Below, in pieces: positions 1-5,052 of a DNA stretch of 6,242 nt. The position numbers and the translations under genes are program-made. Positions within the stretch are counted from its first letter, which is position 1. The number at the start of each line of letters is the position of its first letter. The DNA is from Asanoa sp040654855 (GTDB lineage Bacteria > Actinomycetota > Actinomycetes > Mycobacteriales > Micromonosporaceae). The notes below the pieces were generated by a model, which was not told the DNA's origin, made no database searches, and worked only from the letters and a program-made list of their open reading frames with translations. The stretch lies in assembly GCF_040654855.1 (NCBI RefSeq), contig NZ_JBFAIU010000399.1, positions 1 to 6,242 of the forward strand, in the 5' to 3' direction.

Positions 1-14
1 GAAGACGCCGACCC

Positions 15-34
15 GTCGCTGCGCTTCGCGCGAC
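15..34 (-). terminator. GC hairpin directly after the VOC stop, candidate terminator
   Basis: On the minus strand, starting at the last base of the TAG, the sequence folds as GTCGC-GCG-AAG-CGC-A-GCGAC: eight pairs, one bulged A, and a three-base loop. It contains the GCGAAGC core known for unusually stable mini-hairpins. No T-run follows within the visible 14 bases, so it would be a tail-less terminator of the type proposed for actinobacteria, or simply a coding-region palindrome. Confidence 0.4.
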
Positions 35-354
35 TAGAAGCACCCGAGGAAGCACGGGTAGCCCGCGGTGCCCGCGGCGTCGGTCGCCGCCAGCAGGTCC
101 GGCACCTTGAACGTCAGGTGGTGCAGGCCCGGACCGGCGCGGTCGAGGAAGCGGTCGACGAACGCCGGCTCGCGGCGGGGCTCCAGGAGCTCCAGGCACA
201 TGCCGTTGGCGTACCGCAGCGTGCTGAACCGGAACTCCGGCGCGGTGCCGCCGATCGCCCACTCGCCGCCCAGCCGCGTGCGCAGCAACGGCCAGGCGGG
301 TGCCGCCGTCGGCACGGCGAGGGAGACGTGGTCGAGCTGTGCGGGCGGCATCAT
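34..354 (-). CDS. VOC/glyoxalase-fold protein, C-terminally truncated
   Basis: A 106-residue frame with a vicinal oxygen chelate fold that ends early. Module one is complete: LDHVSLAV (7-14) with the first metal His, helix WPLLRTRLG (21-29), strands around EWAIGG and FRFSTLRYA, and MCLELLEP (52-59) with the usual metal Glu. Module two begins as expected with GLHHLTFKVPDLLAATDAAG (76-95) and AGYP, then finishes with CFLGCF and a TAG, so its last three strands and the final metal-binding Glu are missing. Family members normally run 30 or more residues further. The 11 codons after the TAG stay open to the edge (SREAQRRVGVF), but I see no clear family motif there. Start is ATG at 354 (or 351), with GGAAAG eight bases upstream. 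The 59-bp gap before it is the largest in the operon. Likely role, if intact: epimerase or isomerase of a pathway acid. Possibly a pseudogene. Confidence 0.72.
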   Translation of the reverse strand: MMPPAQLDHVSLAVPTAAPAWPLLRTRLGGEWAIGGTAPEFRFSTLRYANGMCLELLEPRREPAFVDRFLDRAGPGLHHLTFKVPDLLAATDAAGTAGYPCFLGCF

Positions 355-413
355 CGGGCCAGCTTTCCGGAACACGGTGGGCCGCGCAGTGGCCGTAATG
401 GACAGATTCGCGG

Positions 414-1778
414 TCACGGACAGTGGCGACCGACCACCTCGGCGGCGGCGCCGGCCAGGGTGTCGGCGAGATCGCCGGCCAGGAGCCCGGCCACGACGGC
501 GTCCGTGCCGGCGGGGGAGAGCACGCCCGCGGCGTTGCGGCGGAACTTCGTGGCCACCTCGTCGGCGGTCAGCGGGTCGTCGGGGTTGCCGCGGGCGTTG
601 CGGACCGTGGCCGTCCTCGTCGAGCCGTCCCGCCAGCGGACCGTGACACGGGTCGGGCGCTCGCGCGGCAGGGCGGCGGTGAAGGCCGGGTCCTCCCGCA
701 GGTGGACCAGAGCCGCCAGCTCGCCGACCCGCGGCCGGGCCAGCCGGTCGGGCAGGAACCCGCCGGCCGCCAGCTCGCCGTCGAGGGCGAGGGTGGCCAG
801 GCTGACCGGCACGGAGAACCGGGCGTGCAGGTCCGAGGAGACCGTCGCGGCCGACAGCGTCGCCGCGAAGGCGAACGTGTCGACCTCGACCGCGACCAGG
901 TCGCGTGCCGGGTCCGGAACGCCGGCGACGGCGAGGCGGAACGCGTCGAGGGCCGGATGGACCCAACGGGCGCAGGCGTACGGCTTGAGGTAGCTGTCCG
1001 ACAGCCGCCACCGCGTGCCGAGCCCGGAGGTGAGCTCCACCGTGGACAGGTCCGTGCCGACCGGGCCGTCCAGCAACGAGGTCAGCAGCCGCGCCGAGCC
1101 GGTGGCCCCGCCGGCCGCCCGCGCCGCCGCCGTGGCGCCGTAGTAGGCGCCCAGCCCGGTCCACAGGTTGCGGACCGTGCCGCCCTGCACGGGCACCGCC
1201 AGCGTCGCCGCCAGCGGGACGGACCCGGCGAGGGAGACCGCGGTGGCGGTGGTCGCGGGGGAGAGGTCGTGCAGGAGCGCGGTCGCGACCGCGGCGGCGA
1301 TCGGCCCGTGGATGCCGTGCGGGTGCAGGCCGGGCCGCAGCGTCGTGCCGATCCCGAACCGCATGCCGATCTCGTTGGCGATCAGGAAGATCTCCAGGAG
1401 CCGCCGGTCGTCGAGTTTGCCGGCCGCGGCCGCGTGCAGCAGCACGGGCAGCGAGTGCGGCGCCGGGTGCGCGGTGGGCACGGGCGGCAGCCGGTGGCCC
1501 TGCGGGTGGAACGACCCGCCGGAGTCGGCGTCGAGCCAGGTCGCGGCGGCCCCCAGGGTCACGAGGCGCCCGAACGGGAGGTCACGCGGGCCGGCCGGCG
1601 CGGGCTCCCGCAGCGCGTCGCCGAGCGCCCGCACCGGCGGATAGCGCAGGCCCCCGAGCAGCGCGCCCAGCGTGTCCAGCAGCAGCGTGCGGGTGAAGCC
1701 GACGACGTCGGCGGGTGCGTCGTCGAGCCGGGTCCGGTGCGCGAACGCCGCGATCGCCGCGGTGTCGATCGTCGTCAT
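414..1778 (-). CDS. MmgE/PrpD family protein (complete)
   Basis: A complete 454-residue member, normal length for the family, which covers 2-methylcitrate dehydratase, cis-aconitate decarboxylase and related epimerases. LLLDTLGALLGG (32-43) is the usual N-terminal helix. TWLDADSGGSFHPQGH (80-95) and TAHPAPHSLPVLLHA (102-116) form the acidic/HP active-site region, with a short insertion (LPPVP) before the HP. HPHGIHGPIAAA (152-163) carries the conserved His. GTVRNLWTGLGAYYGATAAA (200-219) is the cofactor-free substrate helix, with Arg203 where many members have Lys. LKPYACARWVHPALDA (264-279) gives the Lys, Cys and His segment. NARGNPDDPLTADEVATKF (394-412) is the C-terminal signature. It starts 2 bp after the oxidoreductase stop. 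It differs clearly from the other full-size copy, so the two probably perform different steps or act on different isomers. Substrate unknown. Confidence 0.93.
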   Translation of the reverse strand: MTTIDTAAIAAFAHRTRLDDAPADVVGFTRTLLLDTLGALLGGLRYPPVRALGDALREPAPAGPRDLPFGRLVTLGAAATWLDADSGGSFHPQGHRLPPVPTAHPAPHSLPVLLHAAAAGKLDDRRLLEIFLIANEIGMRFGIGTTLRPGLHPHGIHGPIAAAVATALLHDLSPATTATAVSLAGSVPLAATLAVPVQGGTVRNLWTGLGAYYGATAAARAAGGATGSARLLTSLLDGPVGTDLSTVELTSGLGTRWRLSDSYLKPYACARWVHPALDAFRLAVAGVPDPARDLVAVEVDTFAFAATLSAATVSSDLHARFSVPVSLATLALDGELAAGGFLPDRLARPRVGELAALVHLREDPAFTAALPRERPTRVTVRWRDGSTRTATVRNARGNPDDPLTADEVATKFRRNAAGVLSPAGTDAVVAGLLAGDLADTLAGAAAEVVGRHCP

Positions 1779-1780
1779 GA

Positions 1781-2746
1781 TCAGTCCTTCCGCCAGCCGT
1801 CGCGCGGCGGCACCCGCGACGTGGAGCCGGGGTTCCGCAGGCCGGCGCGGACGGCGGCGCCCAGGTCGTCGAGCCGCTCCCACACGCCGCCGAGCGCGCC
1901 GGCCAGCACCACGCCGTCGACGCCGAGGGCACCGAACGCGGCGAACCGCTCCGCCACCGCCCGCCGGTCGCCGGTCACCACGAACCGCTCGCGGACGAAC
2001 CGGTCCGCCTCGGCCGGAACCGTGGCGCCGCCGCGGGCGTCGGCGGTGCCGTGCCGCCGGTAGTCGTGCGCCGCGGCCACCGACGCCACGCCGGCGCGGA
2101 GGCCGGGCGGCACGTCGAACCAGTCCGGCGCCCGGACCAGCCGGGCCGCGCACGACCCGAGGATCGGCGCGGCCGCGGCGGCGGGGTCGTCCGTCACCAC
2201 CGCGCGGACGAACAGCCAGACCGTCGCGTCCGGCCGGACCGACCGGGCCAGCGCCACCGCCTTGCCGACGATCGCCGGGTCGGCCCCCGCGTCGACGAGC
2301 ACCCCGCCGAGCCGGGTCGCGGTCGCGGCGATGGTGCGGGGTCCGGAGGCGGCGCCGAGCAGCGTGACCGAGGAGGGCACCAGTTCGCGCAGCGTGCCCA
2401 ACGACTCCTCGTACGCGCGCGGCGCGGGCGGCCGCAGGCCCTCGTTGCTGACGGAGCTCTCGCCGCGCCCGACCACCGCGAGCACCCGGCCGGGGTGGTG
2501 GGCGTCCAGCGTGCGCACCGCGCCGGCCGCGGCCGCGGGATGGCGCAGCCCGAGGCTGAGCACGCACGGACCGGCCAGCCGGGCGCTCGTGCCGGCCAGC
2601 ACCCGGGAGGTCTCGACCAGGGGATCGGGGAACAGCCGCGGGCTGTCGGCCAGCGCGACTCCGTCGAGCCCGGCGGCCAGCGCGACCCCGGCCAGCTCGA
2701 CCGGGTCGGCCGCACCCACCGGCCGGGCCACGTTGAGCAGGATCAT
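1781..2746 (-). CDS. LLM-class (luciferase-like) flavin- or F420-dependent oxidoreductase
   Basis: A 321-residue TIM-barrel protein of the bacterial luciferase / F420 reductase superfamily, acting in the cytosol on a reduced-flavin or F420 cofactor. Visible landmarks: VALADSPRLFPDPLV (30-44), matching the family's W-x-x-Ds...Dp segment; a HHPGRVLAVVGRGESSVS stretch (83-100), the cofactor-binding loop seen as GR-x-x-x-G-x-G-x-S; EGLRPPAPRAYEESLGTLR (102-120), the typical region after it; VWLFVRAVVTDDPAAA (176-191); and ERFVVTGDRRAVAERF (253-268) with GVDGVVLAG (275-283), the C-terminal signature. The loop resembles the methylene-tetrahydromethanopterin reductase-like, F420-linked branch, but cofactor choice is inference. 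The ATG is set by the ATGA overlap with the upstream gene; the Shine-Dalgarno is weak, so translation is probably coupled. It may hydroxylate, dehydrogenate or reduce the pathway intermediate handled by the neighbouring MmgE/PrpD proteins. Confidence 0.88.
   Translation of the reverse strand: MILLNVARPVGAADPVELAGVALAAGLDGVALADSPRLFPDPLVETSRVLAGTSARLAGPCVLSLGLRHPAAAAGAVRTLDAHHPGRVLAVVGRGESSVSNEGLRPPAPRAYEESLGTLRELVPSSVTLLGAASGPRTIAATATRLGGVLVDAGADPAIVGKAVALARSVRPDATVWLFVRAVVTDDPAAAAAPILGSCAARLVRAPDWFDVPPGLRAGVASVAAAHDYRRHGTADARGGATVPAEADRFVRERFVVTGDRRAVAERFAAFGALGVDGVVLAGALGGVWERLDDLGAAVRAGLRNPGSTSRVPPRDGWRKD
1785..1791 (-). promoter_or_regulatory. Ribosome binding site of the second MmgE/PrpD gene
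   Basis: GGAAGGA on the minus strand, six bases before the ATG at 1778, lying within the final codons of the oxidoreductase gene. It fixes the start and shows the long frame continuing upstream of 1778 is spurious. Confidence 0.75.
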
Positions 2747-3318
2747 CGCAGCGTCCGCAGGACATCGGCCACATCGGACGGTGGTGGGCCGCCCGGTGCC
2801 AGCACCGAGAGCGTGTGGGCGAGGCCGCCCGGCATGCCCGTGATACCGGCGTCCCAGGCGCGCAGGGCCAGCCAGGCGGCGGCCGCGTCGTGCCCCGGCG
2901 CGACCCCGGGCGGGCCGATCAGCATGAGGCTTCCGGCGAGGTCGAGCACGGCCGCGTCCTCGGCCAGCCCGGCCAACCGGGCGCCGCATACCGTGGCGGC
3001 CAGCACGCCGGCGCTCACCGGGGCGTCGATCGACGCGGCGACCGCCAGCCCGGCCTCGACGGCGGCGGACAGGTCGGCGGTGGACCGGCCATGGGCCGCG
3101 CCGACCGCGAGACCCACGAGCGTCGGCGCGACCGCGGGTCCCAGCGCCGCACACCGCTCGCCGTTCCACTGCAGGGCGACGTAGGTCTCCGCCCGCGTTC
3201 CCGCACCGATCAGCGGGAACGCGCCGTCCGGCGTGCCGACCCGGTCCGCCCAGGCGGCGAGCGGGCCCGCGGGGGCGGGCAGCGCGGCGAACCCCGCGAG
3301 CACGGCTGCGACGCTCAT
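2743..3318 (-). CDS. Short MmgE/PrpD-like protein, helical domain only, catalytic residues absent
   Basis: A 191-residue protein I read as a reduced MmgE/PrpD helical domain. PLIGAGTRAETYVALQWNG (35-53) matches the family pattern in which a Gly-rich segment precedes an Ala-rich helix ending in NG. APTLVGLAVGAAHGRSTADL (64-83) and AAVEAGLAVAASI (85-97) track the helices after the active-site HP motif. LAATVCGARLAGLAEDAAVL (106-125), LAGSLML (127-133), and GHDAAAAW (142-149) leading to AGITGMP (157-163) follow the later helices and the GftGp turn. The protein then ends, so the C-terminal domain is missing. Where the full-size proteins have Asp/Asp/His and GHP, it has ERCAALGP, and the later Lys/His segment is absent. 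It is therefore probably non-catalytic: a partner subunit, scaffold or decaying paralogue. The ATG is supported by the ATGA overlap and a GGAGG upstream. Family call is from visual alignment only. Confidence 0.68.
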   Translation of the reverse strand: MSVAAVLAGFAALPAPAGPLAAWADRVGTPDGAFPLIGAGTRAETYVALQWNGERCAALGPAVAPTLVGLAVGAAHGRSTADLSAAVEAGLAVAASIDAPVSAGVLAATVCGARLAGLAEDAAVLDLAGSLMLIGPPGVAPGHDAAAAWLALRAWDAGITGMPGGLAHTLSVLAPGGPPPSDVADVLRTLR

Positions 3319-3668
3319 TCGCGGTTGACCTCCACACTGTCGGTGACGAGGTAGAACCGGAACTTCGTGCGCCCGGCCGGGCCGCGCTCCGCGGGCAGCG
3401 GGTGCTCCTCGAACCAGCGCAGGTAGTTCGCGTACGCCTCCTCGTCGGCGTAGTGCATCTCCGCGATCCGGTAGAACGTGTAGCCCTCGGGCACCGACGC
3501 CGTCCCGCCTGACGCCTGCCGCACGGGGCGCAGCACCTTGTTGAAGACGATCCGGTCGAGGTACGGGTTGGCCAGCAGGTCGGGCGCGTGCACCTCGAAC
3601 AGCCAGCGCTCGTACTCCGCGGGGCTGACGCCGTCCTCGATCTCGTACCCGAGGATGTTCTTGATCAT
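3315..3668 (-). CDS. EthD-like dimeric alpha/beta-barrel protein
   Basis: A small 117-residue cytosolic protein with the beta-alpha-beta-beta-alpha-beta pattern of the dimeric alpha/beta (ferredoxin-like) barrel. The segment SPAEYERWLFEVHAPDLLA (15-33) followed by NPYLDRIVFNKV (34-45) resembles the EthD signature, in which a helix ends in HAP and a strand carries R-x-V-x-N. YTFYRIAEMHYADEEAYANYL (63-83) and KFRFYLVTDSVEV (102-114) give the remaining strands and helix. EthD-type proteins accompany oxidative catabolic operons and some related folds act as cyclases, isomerases or monooxygenases; the role here is open. An ATG at 3689 would add seven residues, but the ATG at 3668 is preferred: it overlaps the upstream stop as ATGA and has AAGGAG six bases before it. 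The stop overlaps the next start by ATGA. Confidence 0.68.
   Translation of the reverse strand: MIKNILGYEIEDGVSPAEYERWLFEVHAPDLLANPYLDRIVFNKVLRPVRQASGGTASVPEGYTFYRIAEMHYADEEAYANYLRWFEEHPLPAERGPAGRTKFRFYLVTDSVEVNRE
3329..3333 (-). promoter_or_regulatory. Ribosome binding site of the short MmgE/PrpD-like gene
   Basis: GGAGG on the minus strand, ten bases before the ATG at 3318, embedded in the last codons of the EthD-like gene. A strong site argues that the short gene is translated in its own right and is not a passive remnant. Confidence 0.6.
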
Positions 3669-4171
3669 GATGTTCTCCTTACCGTCCACAGGTGGGACTC
3701 CGCGCCGACGCCGAACCCCTCCAACCGCACCCGCACCGGGTCGATCCGCACGCCCGCCAGCGACGCGGCGACGTCCTCGTCCGTCCGCAGTGGAGCCTTG
3801 GTGAAGCCGGCCGCCCGCTGCCTGCCCACCTCACGCCGGTACACCTCGAGCGTCCACCCGGGCGGCATGAGCGTGGCCGTGCCGCGGATCGCCACCACCC
3901 GGGGTGGGAGCAGGCCGAGGTCGAAGACGTGCGGCCGGTCGTTGCTCGCGCCCGGCGCCGGCGTGCCGACCCAGGTGACCAGCGTGTGCGGGTCCCGCCG
4001 CCACTGGTCGAGCCGGCGGTGCCCGGCGCGCTGCACGAGGCTGACCGACCAGTCCGGCTCGAGGAACGCGGTCATGGTGCGGCTGACCGGGAAGCCGGCC
4101 CGGTCGATGGTGGTCACCTGGGCGAAGCCGGCCTCGTCGAGGACGAAGGCCCGCGCGGCGGCGAGGTCCAT
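3665..4171 (-). CDS. Pyridoxamine 5'-phosphate oxidase-like (FMN/F420 split-barrel) protein
   Basis: A 168-residue protein with the layout of the FMN- or F420-binding split-barrel superfamily. An N-terminal helix with LDEAGFAQVTTID (11-23) leads to GFPVSRTMT (26-34), the usual strand-turn-strand near the flavin phosphate. HRRLDQWRRDPHTLVTWVG (51-69) is the characteristic K/R-rich helix followed by the V-strand seen in these proteins. RVVAIRGTATLM (91-102) and VRIDPVRVRLEGFG (141-154) supply the last barrel strands. Length is normal for the family. The ATG at 4171 is chosen because it overlaps the DUF3891 stop as TGATG and has GGAG six bases upstream; the open frame running further upstream is a shadow of DUF3891. 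True pyridoxamine phosphate oxidase activity is unlikely in this context. It could reduce a substrate directly or supply reduced flavin; I cannot tell FMN from F420 use. Confidence 0.8.
   Translation of the reverse strand: MDLAAARAFVLDEAGFAQVTTIDRAGFPVSRTMTAFLEPDWSVSLVQRAGHRRLDQWRRDPHTLVTWVGTPAPGASNDRPHVFDLGLLPPRVVAIRGTATLMPPGWTLEVYRREVGRQRAAGFTKAPLRTDEDVAASLAGVRIDPVRVRLEGFGVGAESHLWTVRRTS
3675..3680 (-). promoter_or_regulatory. Ribosome binding site of the EthD-like gene
   Basis: AAGGAG on the minus strand, six bases upstream of the ATG at 3668 and inside the last codons of the split-barrel gene. It decides the start in favour of 3668 over the in-frame ATG at 3689, which lies upstream of this site. 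Confidence 0.75.
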
Positions 4172-5052
4172 CAGCGGCTCCAGGGCGCGAGGCGCCAGGT
4201 CGTCACGGTGGCCGGCGTGCGGCCGACGAGGGCGGCCAGCTCGGCGTGCGTGTACGGGCGGTCCGGCACGGCGGCGCTGACCACGTCGACGGCGACGCCG
4301 GCCGGATCGTGGAACGGGTACGGGTCGAGCCAGACCACTCCCGGCACGCGGACCCCGACGGTGATCCGCTCGTCGGCGCCGGCCGGGCTCGTGCGTACCG
4401 CCGGCAGCAGCACGTCCTCGGCGGCGTGGTCCAGCGCGGCGAGCTGTGGTCCCCAGGCTCGCGCCGGGGCCGGCGTCGGCGCCGGCGCGGACGGCATCAC
4501 GCACAGATACAGCGAGAGCAGGTCCCAGAGCTGCAGCAGCGCGAAGTTGTGCCACAGCCGCGCCTCGAAGACCGCCCGCGGCTCGGACGCGGTCCAGGCC
4601 AGCCGCTTGGCCGCGATCCAGCGCCGTTCCTCGGCGTCGACCGCGGCGTCCTGCGCGGCCCGGCCGTCCGCACCCAGGTCTAGCCGGCCCCGCGCGCCCG
4701 GCGCCGACCAGCGACCCCGGTAGAGGCCGGTCCAGTGCATGCCGACCAGCACGCCCGCGTAGACGTCGCCGAGCGCGACCCGCTCGACGCCCGTCCGGTA
4801 GAGCCGGACGTGCTCGCTGGCGTCGATCTCGAGGAAGTGCAGCGGGCGGCGCTCCAGCTCGTTGAAGAGCACGCGGGCGTCCCAGGCGCGCCAGCCCTCG
4901 TCGTGCCGGGCCGCCGCGGTGCGCACCGCCGCGCCGGGCGTCGGCGCCTCGAAGCGGTCGTTGCCCCAGGCGGCCGCCAGCTCCCCGGCGATCCGGCCGT
5001 GCTCGACCTGCTCGACCAGGTGGAGGGCGCCGGCGCGCCGGGTGACGATCAC
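4171..5052 (-). CDS. DUF3891 family protein
   Basis: A 293-residue protein of unknown function that fits DUF3891. The opening MIV followed by EQVEHGRIAGELAAAWGN (14-31) and ARHDEGWRAWD (48-58) are the family hallmarks. His18, His50-Asp51 and His106 (in VGMHWTGLY) are arranged like a helical metal site of HD-type proteins, but metal binding is inference. A Pro/Ala-rich linker (187-199) separates the helical part from a C-terminal region containing WLDPYPFHDP (241-250). There is no signal peptide or membrane segment, so it is probably cytosolic. The GTG start is fixed by the GTGA overlap with the upstream MmgE/PrpD gene; no good Shine-Dalgarno is visible, so it probably depends on translational coupling. 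Its position suggests a role in the same pathway, perhaps hydrolysis or another metal-dependent step. Family confident, function unknown. Confidence 0.82.
   Translation of the reverse strand: MIVTRRAGALHLVEQVEHGRIAGELAAAWGNDRFEAPTPGAAVRTAAARHDEGWRAWDARVLFNELERRPLHFLEIDASEHVRLYRTGVERVALGDVYAGVLVGMHWTGLYRGRWSAPGARGRLDLGADGRAAQDAAVDAEERRWIAAKRLAWTASEPRAVFEARLWHNFALLQLWDLLSLYLCVMPSAPAPTPAPARAWGPQLAALDHAAEDVLLPAVRTSPAGADERITVGVRVPGVVWLDPYPFHDPAGVAVDVVSAAVPDRPYTHAELAALVGRTPATVTTWRLAPWSR

Noticed and set aside
34..36. TAG in the VOC gene as a recoded (pyrrolysine or readthrough) codon
   Set aside because: Nothing in the window suggests pyrrolysine machinery, this amino acid is not expected in high-GC actinomycetes, and the residues after the TAG do not clearly restore the family motif.
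1854..1868. 15-base identical stretch also found at 5071-5085
   Set aside because: Both encode a DLGAA-type helix end in unrelated genes. With such biased codon use this is a chance match, not a repeat or recombination site.
423..2063. 546-codon open frame on the plus strand
   Set aside because: It lies antisense to the complete MmgE/PrpD gene and part of the oxidoreductase. Its translation is Arg/Gly-rich low-complexity sequence with no family pattern, as expected for antisense frames in high-GC DNA.
1779..2774. Upstream extension of the complete MmgE/PrpD frame across the oxidoreductase gene (a possible fusion)
   Set aside because: The upstream part is Arg/Gly-rich shadow sequence of the oxidoreductase. 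The family N-terminus begins at the ATG at 1778, which has a clear ribosome binding site.
2051..3184. 377-codon plus-strand frame, and a similar 343-codon one at 3692-4723
   Set aside because: Antisense shadows of well-supported minus-strand genes, Arg/Gly/Pro-rich with no recognisable domains.
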